From contig NZ_JPRF03000012.1 in assembly GCF_001188955.3 (NCBI RefSeq), positions 124,001 through 188,000 on the forward strand: 64,000 nt of DNA, written 5' to 3'. A program made the translations under genes and the position numbers. Source of the DNA: Kitasatospora aureofaciens (GTDB lineage Bacteria > Actinomycetota > Actinomycetes > Streptomycetales > Streptomycetaceae). Numbering within the stretch: position 1 is the first letter of the stretch; the number at the start of each line of letters is the position of its first letter. This document shows, piece by piece, positions 50,149 through 58,643 of the stretch. The notes beneath the pieces were generated by a model that saw only the letters and a program-made list of their open reading frames with translations, made no database searches and was not told the origin of the DNA.

Positions 50149-53100
50149 ATGACACAGGCCGAGCAGCCCTACCCGGTCACCGAACTCCTGGCCGCCGTGC
50201 AGGCGGAGATCAGGGCGGAACGTCGCGACGAGGCCAAAGAAGCGGAGAAGGCGGCGCTGTCCGGTGGGCAGCAGGTCTCCGCGGCGGAGGGGCGGTACGA
50301 GTACCTCTTCGGCTGCCGCCGGTGGCCGGCGTCGTTCGACGGCAGCCCCGTCCTGGTGCGCCCCTCCCAGGCTCGCGGTGCCTGGATCCCCGGTGAGGCG
50401 TCCCCGATGCCGGACGGAAAGGTCAGGCTCGTGCTGGCCGAGGGCCTGCCGACGGGGGCACGCAACGTGCAGGTGCGGAAGGACGATTCGGCGGGCCTGG
50501 TGGTGCTCGCGGAACGCCTGGAGGCGGTGGGCTCGGACGACGGCGGCATCCGGGTCGAAAGCGCCGGGTGGATCGTCGGACAGGGGGCACCGGCGGTGGG
50601 CCGGGTGTCGGACCCCGGGCGGTGGGTGGCCGACTGGCACGGGCTGAAGCTCAACCCGCGTCAGCGGACCGCCGTCGCCCAGGCCCTGGCGAGTGAGGTG
50701 CTGTTCCTCTGGGGGCCACCGGGAACAGGGAAGACCGACGTCGTCGGCCACATCGTGGAGGGCAACGTCCGTCAGGGGCACAACGTCCTGTTCCTGGCAC
50801 CGACCAAGGTCGCCGTCGACCAGGCCCTGGAGCGGATCTGTGACCTCTTGAAGGCCGAGCCGGGCTTCGCCGAGGGCCTCGTCCAGCGGGCCGGGGAGAT
50901 CGAACTGCCGTCGTTGCGCGAGCGGTACGGAGACTTCGTCGATCCGGCCCGGATCGCGGGTCGGGTCTCGGCGCAGTTGGACGAGGCGGTACGGGCGGCG
51001 AGGGAGGCTCTGCAGAGGGCCCGGGTCGGGGTCGCCCTGTACGACGAAGTCCGGGAGCTGGAGCAGCGCCTCGCCGAGGACCGCAAGGCCCACCGGAGCG
51101 TACTCGAATCGGCTGGGGGCGCGGAACGGGACGCTCTGCGAGCAGAGGCCGAGGTGGCCCGGCTGCGGCTGGCCATCAATGAGGTGGGAGAACCGAAGGG
51201 CCTCTTCGGCGGGCGGAAGGAGAAGCAGCTCACGACGCTGCGGGAGGAACTCGCCCGGGCCACCGAGTCCTCCTTCACTGCTCAGTACGTCGGAGCGGCC
51301 GCCCGGAAGCAGGCGGAGGAACTGACTGCCCGGATCAGTGCGACCAGCGGAAGCCTTGAGACCCTGCGGCCCCGGCTCGTCGGTCTTGCGGCGTACACGG
51401 CACTCGTCCACGAAGTCGGCGCCTTGCAGGAGCGCATCCAGGAGTTCGAGCGGCAGCTCGCTCGGATCCAGCAGACCGTACGGTCCCGGTGCCGCGTCAT
51501 GGGGGCGACGGTGGCCAAGGCGGTCCAGTCGCGCAAGCTGCTCGACCGGGTGGACGTCGTGGTGGTGGACGAGGCGGGCATGGTGAACCTGCCCTCGGCA
51601 TGGCTGGCGGCGGGCCTGGCAGGCAAGCGGATCGTCGTGGCAGGCGACTTCAGGCAGCTGCCCGCCGTTACCAAGGGGGACAGCGACCGGAAGGCCACGG
51701 AGGACGAGCGCGCGCATGCGCGGTACTGGGCTGCCCGCGACGCCTTCCATGCGGCCGGTCTGGTGAGCGAGCACGGCTCCGTTCGCCAGGACCCGCGCCT
51801 GGTGGCGCTGGACACCCAGTACCGGATGCGCGAGCCGATCTGTCGTCTCGTCAACGCGGTCGCCTACCCCGACGCGCCGCTCGCCACCGGTCGCGCCGAC
51901 AGCAGCCGGATCCCGTCCAACCCGCTGGTCGATGTCCCCGTGATCCTCATCGACACCTCCAGGCAGCGCATCCCGGGGCCGGACCACCGGGCCAACACCG
52001 TGAACGAGGCCGTCGTCCACGAGCTGATCCGCGGCCTCCAATACGAAGGGGTGCTCCCCGGCCGGAAGTGGGGGAGCGCCGAGGTCGGACCGGGGTCGCG
52101 GGCAACCGATCGGCTGGCCGTGATCGCACCGTACAAGGCGCAGGTCAAAGCACTGAAGGGAAGCCTGAAGTACCGCTTCGGCGAGGATTACGAGGGCCTG
52201 GTCGACACCATCCACCGGTTCCAGGGCAGCCAGCGCCCGATCGTCGTCTTCGACACCGCCGTGGGCGCCGGAAAGGACCCGGGCATCTTCTACGCCGGGA
52301 CCGGCCTCTCCTCCCAGACCTGCCGCCTGCTGAACGTCGCGCTCAGCCGGGCCCAGGACCACCTCGTCGTCGTCGCTGACGTCGAGCATCTGCGGAAGCA
52401 CCTCAGTGTCCACAGCGAAGCCCGGGTCATGCTCGATCACCTGGAGAGCCATGCCCAGGTGATCTCGGCCGACCAGCTGATCCCGACGCGTGACGCGGCG
52501 CAGCTCTCGGTCCTGTCCGAGGAGGAACTGGCACGGCCCGCCTTCTTCCCCGCAGACGAGGTGCAGAAGGCCGTGGAGTGGGACATCGCCCGGGCCCGGA
52601 CCAGCATCGAGGTCTACTGCGCCTTCCTCGACCCGCAGCCGGTGCGCCGTTGGTCGGCTCTGCTCGGTGCCCGAGCGGCTGAGGGCGTGCGGGTCGTCGT
52701 CCACACTCGATCACCCGAGGAACAGCGGGAAGCGGCCGGAGCAGCCCGACATCAGAAGCAGATCGACGTCCTCGAGGAGGCCGGGTGTCAGGTGGACTTC
52801 CGTGAGCGGATGCACGAGAAGGTCCTCATTCTCGACAGCACCGTGCTCTGGCACGGCTCGCTCAACCTGCTCGCGGGCAGCGGGCCGACCGATCTGATGA
52901 TGCGCTTCACCGACCCGGCGTCCTGCGAACGCGTCAGCTGGGTGATGGACCGGGCTCGCAAGGAGCGGGCTGCGTGGAACCCGAGGGCTGCCGGGGGAAG
53001 CACCAACAGCGCGGGACCGGCTTCGTCCGCGCCCACTCCGCCCGGCGCGACCGGTGCGGCGGGCATCAGGCCCGGTGACACCGTCAACGGACGGCTCTAC

Positions 53101-53232
53101 CTCATGGTCCCTTTCGGGGAGAAGGACGAGGCCAAGTCGCTCCTCAAGGCCCAGTGGGACGGGCCGAACAAGCTCTGGCACGTCGACGCCGCGCGGGTCA
53201 CCCGGGAGCAGGCAGCCCGCTGGCTGCCGTGA
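50149..53232 (+). CDS. SF1 (COG1112-type) helicase fused to PLD nuclease and C-terminal small domain (Mokosh-like)
   Basis: 1027 aa from ATG 50149. The split AAA_11/AAA_12 helicase has Walker A FLWGPPGTGKTDVVG near residue 188 with a long coiled insertion after it, Walker B VVVDEAGMVN near 470, LDTQYRMREP near 555 and NVALSRAQDHLVVVAD near 732. A PLD domain follows with one HKD motif (MHEKVLILD and HGSLN) near 888-905. A C-terminal DUF5710-like segment (LYLMVPFGEKDEAKSLLKA, KLWHVDA) ends the protein. Helicase plus PLD on one chain is the layout reported for Mokosh type II defence; type I carries a kinase on the helicase. Here a separate kinase gene is divergent and adjacent. Confidence 0.9.
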   Translation: MTQAEQPYPVTELLAAVQAEIRAERRDEAKEAEKAALSGGQQVSAAEGRYEYLFGCRRWPASFDGSPVLVRPSQARGAWIPGEASPMPDGKVRLVLAEGLPTGARNVQVRKDDSAGLVVLAERLEAVGSDDGGIRVESAGWIVGQGAPAVGRVSDPGRWVADWHGLKLNPRQRTAVAQALASEVLFLWGPPGTGKTDVVGHIVEGNVRQGHNVLFLAPTKVAVDQALERICDLLKAEPGFAEGLVQRAGEIELPSLRERYGDFVDPARIAGRVSAQLDEAVRAAREALQRARVGVALYDEVRELEQRLAEDRKAHRSVLESAGGAERDALRAEAEVARLRLAINEVGEPKGLFGGRKEKQLTTLREELARATESSFTAQYVGAAARKQAEELTARISATSGSLETLRPRLVGLAAYTALVHEVGALQERIQEFERQLARIQQTVRSRCRVMGATVAKAVQSRKLLDRVDVVVVDEAGMVNLPSAWLAAGLAGKRIVVAGDFRQLPAVTKGDSDRKATEDERAHARYWAARDAFHAAGLVSEHGSVRQDPRLVALDTQYRMREPICRLVNAVAYPDAPLATGRADSSRIPSNPLVDVPVILIDTSRQRIPGPDHRANTVNEAVVHELIRGLQYEGVLPGRKWGSAEVGPGSRATDRLAVIAPYKAQVKALKGSLKYRFGEDYEGLVDTIHRFQGSQRPIVVFDTAVGAGKDPGIFYAGTGLSSQTCRLLNVALSRAQDHLVVVADVEHLRKHLSVHSEARVMLDHLESHAQVISADQLIPTRDAAQLSVLSEEELARPAFFPADEVQKAVEWDIARARTSIEVYCAFLDPQPVRRWSALLGARAAEGVRVVVHTRSPEEQREAAGAARHQKQIDVLEEAGCQVDFRERMHEKVLILDSTVLWHGSLNLLAGSGPTDLMMRFTDPASCERVSWVMDRARKERAAWNPRAAGGSTNSAGPASSAPTPPGATGAAGIRPGDTVNGRLYLMVPFGEKDEAKSLLKAQWDGPNKLWHVDAARVTREQAARWLP

Positions 53233-53370
53233 GGACAAGGCATGCGCAACTGGGCGTTCCTGTCCTGCCGGGGCGACTTGTGGCGCGTTATTGAGAGCTG
53301 ACACGATCTCAGATATGCATCCCCGCATCGCGGACAGGACGTCGTCGGGGAGGCGCGGAGAGGGGACGGG

Positions 53371-56007
53371 ATGGCACGGGTGAACCTGCGGGCCGCGTTC
53401 ATGAGCGGGCTGTCGTCCACTGTCACGGCACAACAGGTCTTCACCGACCGGGTCAACGAGGTGGCTGCCTTCAACCGGTCGGTCGAGGGGTTGAGCCGAA
53501 CCCTGGACGGGGCCGATGTCTCGCCGGTCGTGGACCGGGCGCAGGGGCGCCGCAACGTCCTGACGCTCTACGGGGTCGGCGGCATAGGGAAGACGACGCT
53601 CTCGCACGAGCTGGAGCGCCAGCTGCTCGCCGGGGCTGCGGCCGAGGGGCGGGACGACGTCGTCACCGTCCGGGTGGACCTCTCCGAGGACGGCGCCCGG
53701 GACCTGGAGGGCTTGCTGCTGCGTCTGCGTTCCGGGTTGGGGCAGTTGGGCAGTCGCTGGCCAGCCTTCGACCTGGCGCTCGCCTCGTACTGGGCCCGTG
53801 CCCACCCCGGGGAGGCCCTCCAGGACTTCCTCGACGCCTCACCGGCCCTCCGTAGGGCCTCCCGCAGCATCGGTCTGGGCGAGCAGATCGCGGAGACCGT
53901 GCGGGAGGTCGACCCCGCGGGTCTCGGCGGGCTGACCGGACTGGCGCACCGTGCAGCCCTGGCCACCTATCGCGCCGTCCGGGACCGGGTGCGCGAAGGA
54001 CGGCTGCTGGCGGACTGTGAGCTGTTCGCCGAACTGATCGAGGCCGACGCCGACTACGAGACGCTGTCGTACTTCCCGTACCTGTTGGCCTGGGACCTGG
54101 ACCGTATTTCCCACCGGAGCCGGTCGGACCGGCGGCCCACGGTGTGCGTGTTCCTCGACACCTTCGAGGTGCTCAACGGGGGCGCCGACCGCACGGTGGA
54201 GCGACTGGTCCAGCGTTGCGTCTACCTGATGCCCAACGTGCTGTTCGTGATCACCGGCCGCAACCGGATCGACTGGGCCGACTCGGGCGCAGGCGGCGAA
54301 CTGGACTTCACCGGCCCCGAGTGCTGGCCGAACCTGCACTTCAGCAACGACACGGTCGAACCCCGCCAGCACCTCGTCGGCTACCTCTCGGATTCCGACG
54401 CCGACAGCTACCTCAGCGAGGCACTCACCCGGGACGGTGAGCCCGTGATGCCTGTCGAAGTCCGCCGACGCATCATCGCGGGCGGCCAGGGCCTGCCGCT
54501 GTACCTGGACCTGTCGGTGTCCCACTTCGTGGCGCTGCTCGCCCGCGGAGGGCAGCCGTCGGCGGCCGACTTCGGTGGCACGTTCACGGCGGTGGCCACC
54601 CGGTCGATCCGGGACCTGCCCCGGGAGGAGCGCGACCTCGTCCGTACAGCGGCGCTCACCGACCGGGTCGGTGCTGATCTCCTGCGGGCCGGACAGCCCA
54701 ACGTCTCCGACGGCAGCGTGGCCCGATTCCTTCGCCGGCCGTTCCTGACGCACGACGACGCCTATGCCCTGCCGTACGCGCTGCACGCGGCGCTGCGCCA
54801 CGCCATCCGCGAGGCGGACCGCAGCCTGCCGGACGGCTGGTCCGACCGCGACCGCAGCGAGGTCGCGGTCCGGTTGCTCGCCTGGTTGGGCGATCGGCTC
54901 GGATCGTCTGCCGACCGGGTGACCACTGCCCAGGTCCTGGAGTCGGGCCTCAAACTCTCAGCCGAACACGGGGTCTTCGCGGACTGGATGGCCCGGGCCA
55001 CGCAGCGCCTCGTCGAGGCCGGACAGTGGTCCGAGTTGGGTGCTGGACTTCCCGCCGAACGGGTGGGGACGCCGGAGTACCGGGCAGTCCTCGCCGCCGT
55101 ACGAGGTGTCCGACTGCGTCGCACTGGACACGCCGCCGAGGCGGTCGGACTGCTCGACGGCGTGGGGCAGGGCCTGCCGCAGGGCAGCCCGACGGCGCAG
55201 CTGGTGCAGATCCACCTCGCCCACGCACTGCGCAACCACGGTGACTACACCAAGGCAGCGGAGATCTACCGGGCACTGGTGGGCGGTGAGTTCGACGCGG
55301 TGGCCAGGTACTGGCTCTGCGACTACGACTACCTCAACGGACGGTTCCGCACGGCGCTGGGTTCGCTCCGGGACCAGCGCAGCCGGGGGCCGGAGGACGA
55401 GGGCGAGCGGTTGAGGCTGATCGGGCACATCTGGCGGGTGAACGCCCGTTTCGACGAGGCGAGGGCCGCGTACGCGGAGGCGATCGACCTGGCCCGGCAC
55501 GAGGGCCTCGCCGCCGCGGAGGCGAAGGCGCTGGCCAACCTGGCGCAGACCGCCTGTTGGTCCGGCGAAGTCGATGCGGTGGCGGATGCGGCGACCCGTG
55601 CGAGGGACCTGCTCGATCTGGTGCCCAACCCGGTGGAGCTGGTCAAGATCCGCTCCGCCGAGGCGGTCGCGTACGCGGTGGCGGGCGACGCCGGGGCCGC
55701 CGTGGAGGCGGTCGGCGGAACCCGTCGGTTGGCGGACGGCATCGGCTACCGTGGCGGCCACAACCTGGCCGATGTGGCCCAGATTCTGATCGGTGTCCTC
55801 GGTGGCGACCACGACGGCGTCCGCAGCACGCGGGCCGAGCTCGACGCGCGAACCCGCAGGTCGGGCGGCAACACCTACTGGGTTCCGATCGTGACCAGCT
55901 GGATCGAGGGCGTTCCGCAGGCCACGGAGCACGATCCCCGGGTCGAATGGATCGACGGCGCGGCCGTGTCATTGGGCCGGTGGGCGGAGGTGGCCACGCG
56001 ACGATGA
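53371..56007 (+). CDS. STAND-type ATPase with TPR-like C terminus
   Basis: 878 aa. The P-loop domain has Walker A GVGGIGKTTLSHEL near residue 70, Walker B TVCVFLDTFEVL near 260, and the arginine-finger-type LFVITGRNRIDW near 290. A helical middle follows, then repeats of TPR character from about residue 570 (for example LVQIHLAHALRNHGDYTKAAEIYRAL, IWRVNARFDEARAAYAEAID). STAND ATPases are sensor-switch proteins in signalling and defence (Avs-like and others); the N terminus has no obvious effector domain here. It lies 138 bp after the helicase-PLD gene and 46 bp before the oxidoreductase, on the same strand. Confidence 0.85.
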   Translation: MARVNLRAAFMSGLSSTVTAQQVFTDRVNEVAAFNRSVEGLSRTLDGADVSPVVDRAQGRRNVLTLYGVGGIGKTTLSHELERQLLAGAAAEGRDDVVTVRVDLSEDGARDLEGLLLRLRSGLGQLGSRWPAFDLALASYWARAHPGEALQDFLDASPALRRASRSIGLGEQIAETVREVDPAGLGGLTGLAHRAALATYRAVRDRVREGRLLADCELFAELIEADADYETLSYFPYLLAWDLDRISHRSRSDRRPTVCVFLDTFEVLNGGADRTVERLVQRCVYLMPNVLFVITGRNRIDWADSGAGGELDFTGPECWPNLHFSNDTVEPRQHLVGYLSDSDADSYLSEALTRDGEPVMPVEVRRRIIAGGQGLPLYLDLSVSHFVALLARGGQPSAADFGGTFTAVATRSIRDLPREERDLVRTAALTDRVGADLLRAGQPNVSDGSVARFLRRPFLTHDDAYALPYALHAALRHAIREADRSLPDGWSDRDRSEVAVRLLAWLGDRLGSSADRVTTAQVLESGLKLSAEHGVFADWMARATQRLVEAGQWSELGAGLPAERVGTPEYRAVLAAVRGVRLRRTGHAAEAVGLLDGVGQGLPQGSPTAQLVQIHLAHALRNHGDYTKAAEIYRALVGGEFDAVARYWLCDYDYLNGRFRTALGSLRDQRSRGPEDEGERLRLIGHIWRVNARFDEARAAYAEAIDLARHEGLAAAEAKALANLAQTACWSGEVDAVADAATRARDLLDLVPNPVELVKIRSAEAVAYAVAGDAGAAVEAVGGTRRLADGIGYRGGHNLADVAQILIGVLGGDHDGVRSTRAELDARTRRSGGNTYWVPIVTSWIEGVPQATEHDPRVEWIDGAAVSLGRWAEVATRR

Positions 56008-56053
56008 GACGCGAAGGCTCTGGGCCCGAGGCCGGACAGGAGGAAGAGAGCTC

Positions 56054-57019
56054 ATGACCGGTCCTGCACATGTCGATCCGGTACGTGTCGGCCTGGTCGG
56101 GGTCGGCATCATCGCCGAGACTCACCTTGCCGTCCTGGCCGAACGAGACGACGTCGTCATGGAGTTCACGGTCGACTCACGGCCGGTCGAACCGGTGGAG
56201 TTCCGGGGCGCCACACCGCCCCACTACAGCAGCCTCGCCCAGGCGCTCGAAGCGCACCAGCCGGACCTGGTGGTCCTCGCCACCCCGACGGAGACCCACG
56301 CCGAGCTGGCGGTCCTGGCCCTTCTCCGTTCCACGGCGCGCGTGCTCGTGGAGAAGCCGCTCGTACACGACCTCGCCTCCCTCATGGAACTGTGCGAGCT
56401 GGACGGCAAGGTCGATGTACGGGGCCGCGTGTTCACTGCCCATCACTTCGCCTTCTCCCCTGAGGTCGACTGGGCGTCGGAGCTGATCGGCGTGAACTCG
56501 GGCTGGGGGCCGATCACAGCCGTGACCTCGGCCTTTTACGACCCCTACGTCCTGCGGGGGCCTGAAGCCTTCGCTTCGTACGTCTCCAGTTGGACGGATT
56601 CAGGGGTGAACCAGCTCAGCATGCTCACCCGATTCGTCGACCTCACCGAAATCACGTCCGCCCGGCAGACGGACGGCGGTGCAAGTGCCTGGTGCACCGT
56701 GGACTTCCGTTCCTATGGCGAGGTGGGTACAGCCCGGCTGCGCAGTAGCTGGCTGACCGGTTCCAGTAGCAAGGAGAGCAGCTTGGTGTTCGGCCGCTCC
56801 GGCGTGGAAGTCTGGATCGACCACACTGCCATGACCGGATTCGCGGCACGGCAGGGGGAGTTGCTGGGCTCGTTCGGCAACGACGGCCGGACCGCGCGGA
56901 AGATCGCCCATTATCGCCCGCTCTACGCCAGCCTGCTCTCCGGTCGACCGGACCCGGTGCTCGGCTTCGATGCTGCGGCGACGATCACCGCAATCCATCG
57001 CGCGGTGCCGGGAGTGTGA
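56054..57019 (+). CDS. Gfo/Idh/MocA-family NAD(P)-dependent oxidoreductase
   Basis: 321 aa, with AGGAGG upstream of the ATG. The Rossmann fold begins VRVGLVGVGIIAETHLAVLAE, and LVVLATPTETHAELAV and the family EKP motif (VLVEKPLVHD) follow. The C-terminal half is shorter and less typical than in sugar dehydrogenases, so the substrate cannot be named. Its pairing with the STAND ATPase inside a defence-like region is unusual. It may make a small molecule for the upstream system or simply be a passenger gene. The following 260 bp up to the IS end hold no convincing gene. Confidence 0.88.
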   Translation: MTGPAHVDPVRVGLVGVGIIAETHLAVLAERDDVVMEFTVDSRPVEPVEFRGATPPHYSSLAQALEAHQPDLVVLATPTETHAELAVLALLRSTARVLVEKPLVHDLASLMELCELDGKVDVRGRVFTAHHFAFSPEVDWASELIGVNSGWGPITAVTSAFYDPYVLRGPEAFASYVSSWTDSGVNQLSMLTRFVDLTEITSARQTDGGASAWCTVDFRSYGEVGTARLRSSWLTGSSSKESSLVFGRSGVEVWIDHTAMTGFAARQGELLGSFGNDGRTARKIAHYRPLYASLLSGRPDPVLGFDAAATITAIHRAVPGV

Positions 57020-57279
57020 TGGAGGTCGGCTGCAGTCGGTCTCCTCCCGTCCGAGGCTGACGATTTGCTGACCGCAGATGGCCCACCGCGCCCCTGGCCT
57101 GGGAAGAACCGTGGATCGAGTGACATGTGGTGGAACTGCATCGGGCGCTCAACGGCCGGTATGGCACAGGCCCGCGAGGATTGGATGGGTACTGACCGAA
57201 CTCCTGACGTCAGGAGGCGTGAGGGCATGTCCTTCCGGCCAACGTTGGGCGAGCGGACTTTGCCGGTCAGGACAAACCT

Positions 57280-57302
57280 TGAGCTTCCCCCGCTGCACGG
57301 GA
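57280..57302 (+). repeat. Left terminal inverted repeat of the IS3 element
   Basis: It begins TGAGCTTCCCCCG and matches the inverted right end at 12 of the first 13 bases. The CCT just outside repeats at the right flank. Confidence 0.85.
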
Positions 57303-57310
57303 GGCGTTGA

Positions 57311-58263
57311 TTACCTGGTCAGGACGGGTGTGGGTGGTTCGACGGTCACCGGTTCGGCCGTCGCCTGGTCGGCGTAGAACTTCGCCTCGTACTCGTCGGG
57401 GCTGAGCCAGCCCAGGCGCTTCTGGATGCGGCGGGTGTTGTACCAGCCGTCGATGTAGGCGAACAGGGCCAGGTCGGCGTCAGTGCGGGTCTCGAAGGTC
57501 GTGCGACGCACGCACTCGGTCTTCAGCACGCTCCAGAAGTTCTCGGCGAGGGCGTTGTCGAACGAGTCCCCCACGCTTCCCATGCTCGGCTCGATTCCCG
57601 CCTTCAGCAGTCGAGTTGTGAGCTTGATGGACGTGTATTGACACCCATGGTCGCTGTGATGGACCAGTTGGCCGGGTTCGACGGGGCGGCCGTGCAGGGC
57701 GTACTCCAGCGCGGTGAGCACGAGGTCGGCGTCCGCCCGCTCGGAGGTGTGCCAGCCCACGATCCGGCGGGAGAAGGCGTCGCGGATCGTGGCCAGCCAC
57801 CACGGTCCCTCGCCGGTGGGGATCAGCGAGATGTCGGCGACCCACAGCCGGTTCGGCGCGACGGCGGTGAAGTCGCGCTGGACCAGGTCCGGGGCGAGAT
57901 CCGCCGCCGGGTCGCGGCGGGTGAAGGAGCGGGGCCGGCGCGGGCTGACGCCCTGGATGCCGGCCTGGCGCATGAGGCGTTCGACCCGCTTTCGGCCGAC
58001 CCGGGTGCCCTCGCGCCGCAGGACGGCGTGGACGCGCGGGGAGCCGTACGTCTCGTCGGAGTCGGCGTGGATGCGGCGGATGTGCTCGGTGAGCTCGGCG
58101 TCGTGGCGCTTGCGCTCGCACGGCTCCGCCACGTCGCGGCGCCAGCGGTAGTAGGTGGAGGCGGGGATGTGCAGTTCCCGGAGGACGGGCTCGGCCCCGA
58201 AGCGGTCCTGGTGCTCGTCGATGAGCTTCAGTACCGTCGCCGGGTCGGGTCGAGCTCCTGGGC
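57311..58263 (-). CDS. IS3 transposase OrfB (DDE), post-frameshift part
   Basis: The OrfB frame is open from the slip site; an independent start near 58132 gives 273 aa but would drop conserved residues (QDRFGAEPVLRELHIPAS, STYYRWRRDVAEP). The integrase core shows the three acidic residues: WVADISLIP, HHSDHGCQYTS and FDNALAENFWSVLK. The last 25 residues (RLGWLSPDEYEAKFY) are typical. It is made mainly as the OrfAB fusion by -1 slippage at TTTTTTC and catalyses cut-and-circularise transposition. Confidence 0.92.
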
Positions 58264-58593
58264 GAAAAAAGCCGAGGCGGCCTTGAGGATCTCGCAGGAC
58301 CGGCGGAGCTCGGCGTTCTCCTTCCGCAGAGCGGCCAGCTCCTCCTTCTCCGCGGTGGTCAGCCGGTCGTCCCGCTCGCCCCGGTCCGCCTCGTCCTGGC
58401 GGATCCAGTTGCGCAGCGCTTCGTGGTGCACGCCCAGGTCGCGGGCCATCTTGCGGATCACGGGCTTCGGGTCGGCGGTGCGGTACATCTCCACCGCACG
58501 CCGTCGCAACTCGGGCGGGTACTTCATCGGTGCGGCCATGGCAGAGGCTCCCTTCTCATGGCCAATCAGGCCATCTCCGGCAACCTTCCGCAC
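58228..58593 (-). CDS. IS3 transposase OrfA (HTH)
   Basis: 121 aa. The N-terminal helix-turn-helix is MKYPPELRRRAVEMYRTA with VIRKMARDLGVHHEALRNWI. A leucine-zipper-like coiled coil follows (LRKENAELRRSCEILKAAS). The frame ends AFFAQELDPTRRRY, and the slippery TTTTTTC lies in the AFF codons. OrfA binds the inverted repeats and supplies the N terminus of the OrfAB fusion. Confidence 0.95.
   Translation of the reverse strand: MRKVAGDGLIGHEKGASAMAAPMKYPPELRRRAVEMYRTADPKPVIRKMARDLGVHHEALRNWIRQDEADRGERDDRLTTAEKEELAALRKENAELRRSCEILKAASAFFAQELDPTRRRY
58264..58270 (-). other. Programmed -1 frameshift site (TTTTTTC)
   Basis: On the minus strand GCT TTT TTC lets ribosomes slip back one base from orfA into orfB. 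The OrfB frame stays open from this point through the DDE core, which supports a functional fusion. Confidence 0.85.
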
Positions 58594-58608
58594 GTCGGGG
58601 GAACCTCA
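58586..58608 (-). repeat. Right terminal inverted repeat of the IS3 element
   Basis: Read inward it begins TGAGGTTCCCCCG, matching the left end. The CCT target duplication follows directly. Confidence 0.85.
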
Positions 58609-58643
58609 CCTTCCGGGCAGTCGTGGCTGAGAGCCTGTGGCGC

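Larger units (their letters stand above)
57280..58608 (-). mobile_element. IS3-family insertion sequence
   Basis: The element is 1329 bp. Its ends are 23-bp imperfect inverted repeats: TGAGCTTCCCCCG (57280) and, read inward from 58608, TGAGGTTCCCCCG. It is flanked by CCT at 57277-57279 and 58609-58611, a 3-bp target duplication. It contains orfA and orfB joined by a -1 frameshift signal. Everything needed for transposition looks intact, so the insertion is probably recent. Confidence 0.93.

Noticed and set aside
49924-52704. A long minus-strand open frame extending the kinase gene by more than 900 codons
   Set aside because: It is antisense to the well-supported helicase-PLD gene and has no family features; the kinase domain begins right after GTG 49923, which has its own ribosome binding site.
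40668-53232. A complete BREX, DISARM or Pgl system
   Set aside because: No PglZ, BrxL, BrxC, or separate DrmA/DrmB/DrmC genes are present in this stretch; only some components are recognisable.
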